Part shown: positions 43,714 to 51,570 of the stretch, piece by piece
Numbering within the stretch: the stretch's first letter is position 1
How the letters are laid out: every line of letters begins with the position of its first letter
Assembly (NCBI GenBank): GCA_963824085.1
Contig: CAWGNT010000011.1
Coordinates: forward strand, 1-64,000
Source of the DNA: JARRNE01 sp963824085
GTDB taxonomy: Bacteria; Pseudomonadota; Gammaproteobacteria; Chromatiales; Chromatiaceae
DNA length: 64,000 bases
Reading direction: 5' to 3'
Translations under genes and position numbers: made by a program
Notes under the pieces: generated by a model
What the model saw: only the letters and a program-made list of their open reading frames with translations
What the model was told of the DNA's origin: nothing
The model's database searches: none

Positions 43714-44555
43714 TTCTGACCACCGAAGACCTGCGCCGAGATATGTTGCTGGAGGTCGATGACGCAATCAAAGCGCAACTGTTTGCTGGTCGCATTGGCG
43801 CTCAAACGCTTACAACCAACGAGATGACAATAAGGCTTCCGACTGTCACGTCTAAATTAATTGCTGAGGTCGTCGCGCAGGACGGTTCTCTAACTGAAGC
43901 AGACGAACCGACGTTTGACGAAGTGTCGGTAAGCCCGGTCACAATGGGATGCCTTGCTTCGATCCTCCGAAGTGCAATGTATACGGGATATGCGGACCGG
44001 GTTATTGCCGATCAGATCCGCAATGCAATTGTCGAGAAGTCCGATAGCGTTATTCTCGGACCGACAGGCGGGGCACCGACTCCTGAAGGAATATTGGACA
44101 CCGACAACAGTACGGCCGCGACGGAAACGACAATCACACTCGACGATACGGCATACGAAAGCGCGATTGCGATCAAAGATGAGCTTGGTGCATACCTACA
44201 AACCGAGCAACTCGGAACCTGGGCGTTGTATCCCGCGCACATCGACTCGCTCGGTGGGGTTATCAAAGGCACCGGATTAACTGTTCCGGTTATCCAGAAC
44301 AGTATGCTCGCCGATCGCCCGGTTGTGGGATCGTATGCTCTGCCGTTGTCAACGTCAGATCGCGTTGGCTTGTATGGCGACTTTTCGATGTGTTACTTTG
44401 TTATCTTCGGCGAGTCGATCGACCTTTCGGCGAACCCGTATGGCGCAACGGATTGGGCAAGGGGTTCGACGCAGCTTCGTTCGCTGATGGATTTTAACTT
44501 TATCAGCGGCGATCCGTCGCGCATACTTTCGTTCGTTACCGCAGCAGCCGCGTAA
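43714..44555 (+). pseudogene. HK97-type major capsid protein, 3' part
   Basis: This continues the capsid frame (VLTTEDLRRDMLLEVDDAIKAQLF, RLPTVTSKLIAEVVAQDGSLTEADEPTFDEVSV, ending FNFISGDPSRILSFVTAAAA). The pattern of E-loop, A-domain and P-domain strands fits an HK97 fold. The portal gene starts 6 bp after the stop. The IS prevents an intact capsid unless it is lost by precise excision. Confidence 0.85.
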
Positions 44556-44561
44556 CAACCG

Positions 44562-46004
44562 ATGTTGCGCCGTTTGAAGGGTCTCTTGACAACTATCGGG
44601 ATAGGCTCTCGCCTTCCCGGTGGTACGTCGTTATGGCCCTCAAGTTGGTTAGCCGGCGCGGGAGTTGACCCGCGCCGTGATGCTCGAATGCCGACTCCGG
44701 CCGAATCGTTTGGGCTATCGTCGGTTAATGGCGCGGTTGGAATTATTGCCGGTGCACTCGCATCGGCGGAGTGGACATTATCAGAGGAACTACCGCGGGG
44801 CGGACTGCGTAAGATAACTGATGGTGATGTTGCGCGTTGTTTATCTGATTTAATCTTTGAATGCAAAGAGGCATTGTGCATTGACGCGATTCTCTCTGGA
44901 AATGCATACGCCGTTGTACGGCGAAACGACAGAGGGGGTGCATTTCGTTTGGAATGGATGCCAAGCTGGAGAGTATCCGTCAGAGTTCCAGATAACGGCG
45001 GTCCGCATTCTTATCTGATTGGTTCGGATGTTTCAGTCGGTGAACCGGAAGAATCGTTGCGGAGTCGCGACGTTTGTCACATCAGATTCCGCATATCCGG
45101 CAGGCATAGGCTATTAGGCGTTTCGCCGCTTGTATCAGCCGCGCCTTCGTTGGGGCTGGTGATTGCTATTCGGCGCGCGGGATCTTCGCTATTCCGCAAT
45201 CTCACATTACATTCCGCAATCCTTCGCCATCTTAAGCGATTAAACGACGCACAGGTTCAGAACATAAAGATTGCATTCGAGCGAGCAATTAGTGTGCGCG
45301 ATGACGAACTCGGTGCCCCAATTGTGTTACAAGAGGGCATGGAGATTGATCAAATCGACTTTGGCAAAGCTATTGATTGGCAGCTTGCGGAACTGAGTCG
45401 ATTAGGTGTTGCAGAAGTAAGTCGGTTGCTTGGTGTACCTGTCTCTTTGCTTGGTGAACCCGGTTCCGTTAGTTATTCCAGCTCGGTTGAATTGTCGCGC
45501 CAATTTACACGCATGACTCTATCGCCTTGGGCGGCACGGATGAGTTCGGCATTGGCGAACACGCTATTGAGCCGCGACGAACGATTGTCAGGAAGGTTTA
45601 TCAGCGTTGATCTTTCTCCGCTGACACGCGGTGAAGGGCAAGAATTAGGCGAATTGACAAGCAAGCTTGCGAATAGCGGTATTGCGAGTCCGAACGAATT
45701 GAGATCCTGGCTTAATCTAAGTCCTGTCGCTGGCGGTGATGAACTCCGCGCCCCCGTTAATACGTATCCGCTCGGCAATTGGCTGTCGTATGAACCGCCG
45801 GTGATAAATCCGGCAGCAACGGATAATACCGCACAGCAAGGGAAAGAGCTTGAGGAATTGATCCACAAAGCGATCGATGATGTCATCGCGGAACGGCTGC
45901 CGCCCCCAACGGCGGATGCCCCGGAGGATCCCGTGGTTGTAGACGATCCGCCTGCTTCGCTGTTGATCGACTCCGCGGGCCGACCGCTTGAGTGGGGCCA
46001 GTGA
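44562..46004 (+). CDS. Phage portal protein (HK97 type)
   Basis: This 480-residue protein matches phage portal proteins: VNGAVGIIAGALASAEWTLSEE, DAILSGNAYAVVRRND, WMPSWRVSVRV, DVCHIRFRISGRHRLLGVSPLV, and GVPVSLLGEPGSVSYSSSVELSRQF. The portal is the ring through which DNA enters the head. No terminase gene is found nearby, so packaging would depend on another element or on lost genes. The frame is intact. Confidence 0.87.
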   Translation: MLRRLKGLLTTIGIGSRLPGGTSLWPSSWLAGAGVDPRRDARMPTPAESFGLSSVNGAVGIIAGALASAEWTLSEELPRGGLRKITDGDVARCLSDLIFECKEALCIDAILSGNAYAVVRRNDRGGAFRLEWMPSWRVSVRVPDNGGPHSYLIGSDVSVGEPEESLRSRDVCHIRFRISGRHRLLGVSPLVSAAPSLGLVIAIRRAGSSLFRNLTLHSAILRHLKRLNDAQVQNIKIAFERAISVRDDELGAPIVLQEGMEIDQIDFGKAIDWQLAELSRLGVAEVSRLLGVPVSLLGEPGSVSYSSSVELSRQFTRMTLSPWAARMSSALANTLLSRDERLSGRFISVDLSPLTRGEGQELGELTSKLANSGIASPNELRSWLNLSPVAGGDELRAPVNTYPLGNWLSYEPPVINPAATDNTAQQGKELEELIHKAIDDVIAERLPPPTADAPEDPVVVDDPPASLLIDSAGRPLEWGQ

Positions 46005-46411
46005 GAGATCGCGGCTTTTTCTGCGGGCTTGACGATCCCGGTCCGTATGACGGTGACGGCATCCAAGGCGCCGACGTGCTCTTGTACGACCTGACCCCGC
46101 CGCCTCGCGACGGCGGTGCCCCGGGGCTCGGGATCTGCGTAACGGACCTGGAGAAACTGAGCCCCATGGCTTACGACCTGGAGCCGGGCGAGGCCGCGGA
46201 GTTGGCTACCTGGTTGATCTCGAACCTCATCTTGTCCTCTGCAACCGAAGACGCCCGAGAGGAGGTCGTGGAGCGTGCGCACACGGTGCTCTCGATGATT
46301 TGGGACGCCCTACCGGATGAAGCGCGGACTGCGGAAGGTGCTGCGGGGATTCTTCGACTGGCACTGTTGAAGCGGACTAAAGGCCGAAGGACGTGGAAGA
46401 CGAGGGACTAA
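46001..46411 (+). CDS. Hypothetical protein downstream of portal
   Basis: This protein of about 136 residues (VRDRGFFCGLDDPGPYDGDGI...EPGEAAELATWLISNLILSSATEDAREEVVERAHTV) is acidic and helical. It starts at the GTG overlapping the portal stop (GTGA) or at the GTG at 45992. Its composition is more GC-rich than the capsid genes, so it may not be part of that module. No family was recognised. Confidence 0.5.
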   Translation: MRDRGFFCGLDDPGPYDGDGIQGADVLLYDLTPPPRDGGAPGLGICVTDLEKLSPMAYDLEPGEAAELATWLISNLILSSATEDAREEVVERAHTVLSMIWDALPDEARTAEGAAGILRLALLKRTKGRRTWKTRD

Positions 46412-46623
46412 CCGAGCACGAGGTCGCCACGATACTGGGCGTGTCGCTCAGCAGTCTACGCCGTGCTCGGTATGACGAGACGGCAACCCTGCGCAAGATC
46501 CCCTTACCGCTGCCCTCCACGGAGCGCAGGGTCAGGTATGATCCGTGCGAGGTTGCACAGGCTCTCATGTTGCGCGGCAACAGACCAGGCAGGCTTCCCC
46601 CAGGTCGTCACCGTGAGCACTGA
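46393..46623 (+). CDS. Small helix-turn-helix protein (AlpA/MerR-like)
   Basis: This 76-residue protein has a helix-turn-helix of the excisionase/AlpA type (LTEHEVATILGVSLSSLRRARYDET, then RRVRYDPCEVAQALMLRG). It begins at GTG within the end of the preceding gene and overlaps the next one. Such proteins often direct excision or activate integrase in islands; that role here is inferred. Confidence 0.65.
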   Translation: MEDEGLTEHEVATILGVSLSSLRRARYDETATLRKIPLPLPSTERRVRYDPCEVAQALMLRGNRPGRLPPGRHREH

Positions 46624-46810
46624 GCAAGTGTGCCCCTTCCCACCGCAACGCCCGCAACGGCTGGACCCACGGGTGCGTACCGGAGCGGACACGGTTCTCC
46701 TAGAAGCCGAGCAGTCTTCTAAGCGGTTCGGGTGCACCTTGACCGAAGCCATCCTCGCTCGCGTGGTGCACGAGCTTCGTTCGATAGATTCCGCCCTGTC
46801 CAACCACTAG
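46613..46810 (+). CDS. Small hypothetical protein
   Basis: A 65-residue frame starts at the GTG overlapping the previous stop (GTGAGCACTGA). It encodes MSTEQVCPFPPQRPQRLDP and a helical C-terminus (EAEQSSKRFGCTLTEAILARVVHELRS). The chained overlaps suggest one operon from 46001 to 46810. No family was recognised. Confidence 0.45.
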   Translation: MSTEQVCPFPPQRPQRLDPRVRTGADTVLLEAEQSSKRFGCTLTEAILARVVHELRSIDSALSNH

Positions 46811-47174
46811 ACCCCCCTCCTGCTAGACCCGTCGGCAACCCTGCGCGTGGTGGTCATGGGCGCCGCCTGTTGGCCCCGCCTTGCTTGCACACCATGACGC
46901 CTATCGATCGATAGGGGAGACGCGTGACAGGCAAGCCGTGCCTGATTGGCCCGTCCTATGACAACCACGCGGCGAGGTCCTGAGAGGCCCTGGAACGGTG
47001 CGGGGTAGGGGGACGTACCTTGGATCCCCCGATGCTCGGGAACGGCAGGGGGCGGCAGCGAGCGGTCAGGTTGGGCAGATCCGCAGGCAAAGAAAGGCCG
47101 CGTTCCCAGGCAGGCGGAAGACGCGGCCTTGCGCGGCCCACTTTGTCCGCGTAGCGTTCTCGGCTGACCCTTGA
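46811..47174. other. Intergenic region with palindrome and terminator
   Basis: It contains the 16-bp perfect palindrome CCTATCGATCGATAGG at 46900-46915 and a hairpin at 47093-47129 that terminates the minus-strand toxin-antitoxin operon. No gene was recognised. Confidence 0.55.
47087..47130 (-). terminator. Terminator of toxin-antitoxin operon
   Basis: On the minus strand AAGGCCGCG pairs with CGCGGCCTT, followed by TTCTTT. It lies about 45 bp after the antitoxin stop. Confidence 0.7.
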
Positions 47175-47564
47175 CTACCCGTGAGTCCCTGACCGAGGTG
47201 CGACGTCGTCGTCTACAGGCGAAACTTCTTCTCGCTGCTTCGCCTTTTGCGCGGCGGCTTCCATCAAAAGCCGCTTCTTCTCAGAGTCGGCGAAGCGCGT
47301 AAGTATCTGCCGCATGAGCGGTTGATAGCCCATGCCGTTAACCTCAGCAATCGCTTTGAAGTCGTCGATGAGGGACTTCGGAAGCCGGATTGAGATTGGA
47401 TGCAGATCAAGCGCTCTGTCGATCGCCGCATCTTCCTCGGGCGTTACATCGTGGACTTCGGCAAAAGCTGGATCGGCGCCGAGCTGGCGGTTGTCCCACG
47501 CATCCTCGGTGCCAGGAATTCTTTCGTTCGTGGCCATGGCAACCTTCTCCTGTTCCTGTGTCAC
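47175..47564 (-). CDS. Antitoxin, BrnA/CopG-like
   Basis: This protein of about 129 residues has the phrase HPISIRLPKSLIDDFKAIAEVNGMGYQPLMRQILTRFAD, the ribbon-helix-helix-like DNA-binding part of BrnA-type antitoxins. It follows the toxin gene with an ATGA overlap at 47561-47564; an internal ATG (47537) is an alternative start. The antitoxin would neutralise the toxin and repress the operon. Confidence 0.8.
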   Translation of the reverse strand: MTQEQEKVAMATNERIPGTEDAWDNRQLGADPAFAEVHDVTPEEDAAIDRALDLHPISIRLPKSLIDDFKAIAEVNGMGYQPLMRQILTRFADSEKKRLLMEAAAQKAKQREEVSPVDDDVAPRSGTHG

Positions 47565-47848
47565 TTGCTGAGCTCGCGGTACATGCGTCGCTCAATCTCG
47601 TTTGGACCGTAGGCCGTCTTGATGATCACGTCCTCGCCTTTCGGGACGAAAACTACCTTCAGCTTTCGGCCGAGATTTGTCTCAGCGATAAACCATCGCG
47701 TCGGCGGCTGTGTGCGGTGTTCCTCTCGCGTGTCGATCAAGGTCTTCCGGCCGCGGTTGGTGAAGCATTGGGAGATTTCCTCCTCTGTAACCGGTGGATT
47801 TTTTTTTGCGAGCTTCTCGCGCACTCTCGGCGAAATCGATAGAGCCAT
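47561..47848 (-). CDS. Toxin, BrnT-like
   Basis: This 95-residue protein (ISPRVREKLAKKNPPVTEEEISQCF, DTREEHRTQPPTRWFIAETNLGRKLKVVFV, IIKTAYGPNEIERRMY) belongs to a family often mislabelled ADP-ribosyl-dinitrogen reductase hydrolase. Its toxin-first order with a BrnA-like partner points to a RelE/BrnT-type ribonuclease. The catalytic mechanism is inferred from the family. Confidence 0.78.
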   Translation of the reverse strand: MALSISPRVREKLAKKNPPVTEEEISQCFTNRGRKTLIDTREEHRTQPPTRWFIAETNLGRKLKVVFVPKGEDVIIKTAYGPNEIERRMYRELSK

Positions 47849-48021
47849 ATTTCAAGCCGTCTGTATTGCTAAAAACTGTATATACAAACTTCGGACAATG
47901 CAAGACCGATCCCGTGATGATTTTCCACTTTTGGCTCCGCAGACGTGGGAATCTCTGCCTATCAAAGGATAGCAAGGGAAGACAAAACGCGGCAACGAAC
48001 GCGGCAATGGGAGGTGGCAAC

Positions 48022-48057
48022 AAAAAAGGGCCTACCGCGTGGTTGCGTGTAAGCCCT
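48022..48057 (-). terminator. Terminator following tRNA-Arg fragment
   Basis: On the minus strand AAGGGC pairs with GCCCTT and a TTTTTT run follows. It sits about 10 bp past the CCA end of the tRNA fragment, as a native tRNA terminator would. Confidence 0.7.
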
Positions 48058-48066
48058 TGTTTTATT

Positions 48067-48115
48067 TGGCGCGCCCGGAGAGATTCGAACTCCCGACCCC
48101 CTGGTTCGTAGCCAA
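48067..48115 (-). other. tRNA-Arg(ACG) 3' fragment, putative attachment site
   Basis: On the minus strand this reads from the anticodon stem (GGCTACGAACC, anticodon ACG) through the T arm (GGAGTTCGAATCTC) to the CCA end. The D arm and 5' acceptor strand are missing; GCGAAGGGTTATT replaces them. A 3' tRNA fragment with its terminator is the classic att half-site of tRNA-integrating islands. No integrase lies next to it. Confidence 0.75.
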
Positions 48116-48587
48116 TAACCCTTCGCATCGATCTAATCAAATCAACCGGTTAGTGCACCCGGCCCCGCGCTAATTGGCCCCCACGTGACAGATCCAACCC
48201 TGGCGTGACGGGAGCGCGTCACGTTTGAGTCACGTTCGCCTCGGTGGAGGTGCAGGGGGAGACGCATGCGAGTACTGGCATTGGTTCCATCGCTGGGTCA
48301 GTGCGTGGTCCGGGTAGCGCCGGCATCCGATACGCCATGTTCCAGTTGGTGCAGTCCAGACGCTCGCCGTACCTGCAGTAACGCCCATTCCCCCCCCATG
48401 CGCACGGGCGGCCGACTTGCCGTTTGGGGATGCCTCCTCGGCGTCGGGAACAGGCCAACTGCCGCCTTATGGGCGACGAGGCGTGCGGAGGCGCGTAACC
48501 GCCCGATGCGAGGTCAAGCACGTCTTTGCCTGTCTGTCGCGCACCGGTCCGTCACAGTTTCTGTCCAGGACTCAGCAGGAGGCCACG
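48116..48587. other. Intergenic region upstream of XRE regulator
   Basis: No reliable gene was found. It includes four CGTGAC/GTCACG words (48184-48234), and promoters for the downstream replication operon should lie here. Confidence 0.45.
48184..48234. promoter_or_regulatory. Clustered CGTGAC/GTCACG repeats, possible operator
   Basis: CGTGAC occurs at 48184 and 48204 and GTCACG at 48218 and 48229, so the middle pair forms a dyad. The cluster lies 350 bp upstream of a small XRE regulator and could be its target. Confidence 0.4.
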
Positions 48588-48806
48588 ATGACAACCGCCG
48601 TTGGTCACAACATCCGCCGTATCCGCAAGGACCTCGGATACTCTCAAACCACGCTCGCGGAGCTGGCGCGCACCTCGCAGTCCTGGATTTGCCGAATCGA
48701 GAGCGGCAACGAGAATCCAACGCTCGCAAGCGTGACACGCATCGCCCGCGCCTTGCGGGTGGATGTCGCTGACCTTTTGCGTGCACCCGCTGATCAGGCC
48801 GCCTGA
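48588..48806 (+). CDS. XRE-family transcriptional regulator
   Basis: This 72-residue protein is a single Cro/C1-type helix-turn-helix (NIRRIRKDLGYSQTTLAELARTSQSWICRIESGNENPTLASVTRIARAL). A CAGGAGGCC site fixes the ATG at 48588. The initiator gene starts at once after its stop, so it may control replication or the whole operon. Confidence 0.85.
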   Translation: MTTAVGHNIRRIRKDLGYSQTTLAELARTSQSWICRIESGNENPTLASVTRIARALRVDVADLLRAPADQAA

Positions 48807-48807
48807 G

Positions 48808-49800
48808 ATGAGTTGCGATGCGCGGGACTGGGCGTGGTCGTTGTCAGACTTGGCGCCATCGAGCCGGTTGCTGCTTCTGGCGCTCGCCGAGCACGTTCAC
48901 GACGGCGTGACCTGTTTCCCGGGACAGGCCCGGCTGGCGGCAATGTGCGGCGTCTCGGATCGTCAGGTGCGCAATCTCCTGCGGGAGCTACAGGGCAGGG
49001 GTCTGATCGTGGTCGAGCACCGGCCCGGTCAGGGGGGCGGGCGCAAACCCAATGTCTATCGTTTGGAGATGGGCATCCGGCAGCCCGTTTCCGTGTGCCA
49101 TGAACAGCAACCGGAAACCGACTTGCGGAACGCCATTTCCGGATACCCGGGGGCAACCGGAAGTCCAGCGCAGGGCAACCGGAATCTCCCTTCCGCATGG
49201 CCGGGGGGGCAACCGGAGCTCCACTTGCGGAAACCCGTTTCCGCGTGCCCCGAGGCAACCGGAAATACGGCGCAGGGCAAGCGGAGCTCCGTTTCCGCCG
49301 AACCGGAAGAAAGAACCGTAAGAAATACCCCCCCTAACCCCCCCACAGGGGGGACTGTCACCCCGTGGCATGACGATGCTGAATCTGCGACGCGAACCGC
49401 TCGCGAGACGCGGTTACCGGCTGTAGCCGCCATCGGCGCGACGCCGCCGGGGCCGCCACCGTCGGCTGACACGGCGTCTGAGGACGGGGACCAGCGCCAT
49501 GGGGAAGGCGAGCGTGCTCCAGCGTCAGCAACGCCCGCGGTCCAACCGCGGAACGTGGTAACGCTTGAACGCTCGGCGGCGCGCGATGGGAGTGATTCGT
49601 GCGCCGCCGAGGCGCGGCGTGGCACGGGTCCGCCGATCGGTCGCCAAGGCTCCGAGGGGCGCACCCACACACGACGAGGAAAGCGCAATGGAGAGGATCT
49701 TCGACTTGCCGAAAAAGACTACACGCTCGGGGCCACCCGGGACGAGGACCTTCCGGACTGGGCGAGCCGATGGCGAGAGCGCGCTGATGTCGCTGAGTGA
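48808..49800 (+). CDS. Replication initiator, lambda O-like
   Basis: This 330-residue protein has an N-terminal winged helix (SRLLLLALAEHVHDGVTCFPGQARLAAMCGVSDRQVRNLLRELQGRGLIVV), typical of phage O-type initiators. The DNA for the middle region (about residues 99-168) consists of repeated GCAACCGGAA units, as in lambda, where origin iterons lie inside gene O. The C-terminal part is Pro/Gly-rich and should contact the helicase loader, whose gene overlaps. The ATG at 48808 directly follows the XRE stop. Confidence 0.7.
   Translation: MSCDARDWAWSLSDLAPSSRLLLLALAEHVHDGVTCFPGQARLAAMCGVSDRQVRNLLRELQGRGLIVVEHRPGQGGGRKPNVYRLEMGIRQPVSVCHEQQPETDLRNAISGYPGATGSPAQGNRNLPSAWPGGQPELHLRKPVSACPEATGNTAQGKRSSVSAEPEERTVRNTPPNPPTGGTVTPWHDDAESATRTARETRLPAVAAIGATPPGPPPSADTASEDGDQRHGEGERAPASATPAVQPRNVVTLERSAARDGSDSCAAEARRGTGPPIGRQGSEGRTHTRRGKRNGEDLRLAEKDYTLGATRDEDLPDWASRWRERADVAE
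49107..49308 (+). repeat. Iterons inside initiator gene, putative replication origin
   Basis: GCAACCGGAA-type units start at 49107, 49153, 49175, 49209, 49255, 49277 and 49299 (last two are variants). The spacing is mostly 22 or 46 bp, about two or four helical turns. A second word, CTTGCGGAA with TTTCCG, alternates with them. This is the expected form of an initiator-binding array. Confidence 0.7.
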
Positions 49801-50452
49801 GCTTCAGGCGGTCAGCCGGGCCGCCATCGCCGAGCTCGGTCAGGAGCGCCAGGCCGCGCGCCAAGCGGCCATCGAGCGAGCCGTCGGCCGCGCCGGCATT
49901 CCACGGCGCTTTCGCGATCACAGCTTCGAGGACTACGCGGCGAACGGCGTCGCGCAGCTGCGGGCGCTCAGCCTGGCGCGGGAGTATGCCGCCAACTTTG
50001 CGACGATCCGCGCGCGGGGCAACTGCCTGCTCCTCGTCGGAGGGCCGGGCACCGGCAAGACGCATCTCGCCTGCGCCATCTTGAGCCAGGTCATCGCCGC
50101 TGGCTACTCGGGTCTCTTCCTCACCGTCTCCGAGGGCCTGCGGCTGATCCGCGCGACCTACTCGCCGGGTGCGAGCCAGACCGAGGTCCAGGTGTTCGAG
50201 ACGCTCACCAGCCCAGACCTCCTGGTGCTCGACGAGGTGGGGGTTGCCATCGGTAACGAATCCAAGCGCCGGGCCATGCTCTTTGACGTGCTCAATGCCC
50301 GTTACGCGGAGATGCGCCCCACGGTGCTCGTCGGCAACCTCACCGCCCCCGAGATGGAGGCTTACCTGGGGGAGCGCATCATGGAACGGCTGATGGACCT
50401 GGGGTCGATCACGGTGCCCTTCACCTGGCCGAGCCACCGCCGCCGTGGGTGA
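49688..50452 (+). CDS. DnaC/IstB-like ATPase, helicase loader
   Basis: This 254-residue AAA+ ATPase has Walker A in LLLVGGPGTGKTHLA (about residues 118-125), Walker B in PDLLVLDEVG (about 177-182) and a sensor in LVGNLTAPEM. The N-terminal part (about 70 residues) would bind the DnaB helicase. GAGGAAAG precedes the ATG at 49688. Its position after the O-like initiator indicates helicase loading at the iteron origin. Confidence 0.82.
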   Translation: MERIFDLPKKTTRSGPPGTRTFRTGRADGESALMSLSELQAVSRAAIAELGQERQAARQAAIERAVGRAGIPRRFRDHSFEDYAANGVAQLRALSLAREYAANFATIRARGNCLLLVGGPGTGKTHLACAILSQVIAAGYSGLFLTVSEGLRLIRATYSPGASQTEVQVFETLTSPDLLVLDEVGVAIGNESKRRAMLFDVLNARYAEMRPTVLVGNLTAPEMEAYLGERIMERLMDLGSITVPFTWPSHRRRG

Positions 50453-50550
50453 GTGTCTGCGGGACGGCGCCGTGGGGATAGCAGCCGGCTCACGGCAGGC
50501 GGTTGCTGCGTCACAGGCCCGCCGCGGCGGGGAAGGGTGCCCGGAAAGAC

Positions 50551-50565
50551 TGCCCTTTTTCGGCA
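50551..50565. promoter_or_regulatory. Candidate activator site upstream of traF
   Basis: TGCCCTTTTTCGGCA is a dyad (TGCC...GGCA) with a T-rich centre, 48 bp before the traF ATG. FlhDC-type activators such as AcaCD and SetCD recognise GC-flanked, AT-centred dyads. Assignment to the activator pair in this window is an inference. Confidence 0.35.
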
Positions 50566-50612
50566 CCTTTCGCAGCGGCGATCTGAGCGCGCCTGGTGGC
50601 ACCATCGCCGCC

Positions 50613-51560
50613 ATGCGTGCCCTGGTGCTTGCCCTCCTGTGTTTGCCGCTGGCCGTTCCGCTGCGGGCGGGCGCCGCGGGCTTCTACTTCCGCCAGAAAG
50701 AGGGCTGGTTCTGGTATGAGCGTGCGCCCGAGCTGCAAACTGCGCCACAACCACCTTCGCCGCTGACGCCCAAGGCGATCGAGCCGGCGAAGCCGCCCCT
50801 GTCCGAGGCGGCTCCGCAAGGTCAGAGGCCCCTCTCCGCGCAGTGGCTGCGCGAGCACCTGGGAGGCTATCGGGACGCCGCCATCGACGACCCGAGCCCG
50901 CAGAACGTGGCGCTCTACCTCTACCTGCAGCGGGTCGCGCTCGACAAGTCGAGCCGCTTCGCCGCCGCCACCCAGCGCGCCGTGCAGCGCGATCCCTTCC
51001 TCGATGAGCTGACCCAGCGCCCAACCGCCACCTTCGCCGCCAACCTAGTGAACCGGGAGACGGGCGATCGCCGTGATATGGTGCTCGCCGGGATTGCCAA
51101 GCAGGCGGGCGTGCTCTTCGTCTTTCGCTCCGACTGCCCCTACTGCGAGGCCCAGGCGCCGCTCCTCAAGATCCTCGCTGACCGCTACGGGTTCTCGGTG
51201 CTTCCGGTGTCCCTGGACGGGGCGCCGCTCCCGGGCGGGGACTTCCCCGAGTACCGGCGCGACAGCGGCCAGGCGGAGGCGCTGGGGGTGATCTCCACAC
51301 CCGCTTTGTTCTTGGTGCATCCCCCGGCCGACATCCTGCCCCTGTCCCAGGGACTTCTCTCGCTCGCACAGCTCCAAAACCGTCTCCTGGTTGCCGCGTC
51401 CGATGCCGGGTGGATCAGCGAACGTGCGTACGTGCGGGCACGGCCGGTGACCGCCGACCTCACCCTCGATCCGCGGGCGCTGCCTGCGCAGCTCCCGGAA
51501 GACCCGGCGGAGCTTCTCGCGGTGCTCAAGACACTTGCCCGCGCGAGTGCCGCGGACTGA
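50613..51560 (+). CDS. traF: Conjugal transfer protein TraF
   Basis: This 315-residue periplasmic protein of F-type conjugation has a signal peptide (MRALVLALLCLPLAVPLRAGA), the conserved GFYFRQKEGWFWYE, and a thioredoxin-like domain with a CPYC active pair (residues 175-178) and VISTPALFLV. TraF helps assemble the pilus, together with TraH. I chose the ATG at 50613 for the signal peptide; the longer upstream frame has none. It is the first gene of traF-traH-traG. Confidence 0.92.
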   Translation: MRALVLALLCLPLAVPLRAGAAGFYFRQKEGWFWYERAPELQTAPQPPSPLTPKAIEPAKPPLSEAAPQGQRPLSAQWLREHLGGYRDAAIDDPSPQNVALYLYLQRVALDKSSRFAAATQRAVQRDPFLDELTQRPTATFAANLVNRETGDRRDMVLAGIAKQAGVLFVFRSDCPYCEAQAPLLKILADRYGFSVLPVSLDGAPLPGGDFPEYRRDSGQAEALGVISTPALFLVHPPADILPLSQGLLSLAQLQNRLLVAASDAGWISERAYVRARPVTADLTLDPRALPAQLPEDPAELLAVLKTLARASAAD

Positions 51561-51570
51561 CGAGACCGCC

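Noticed and set aside
48266..48772. Plus-strand ORF overlapping the XRE regulator
   Set aside because: Its composition is Arg/Pro/Cys-rich without any motif, and it overlaps a clear helix-turn-helix gene that has its own ribosome site.
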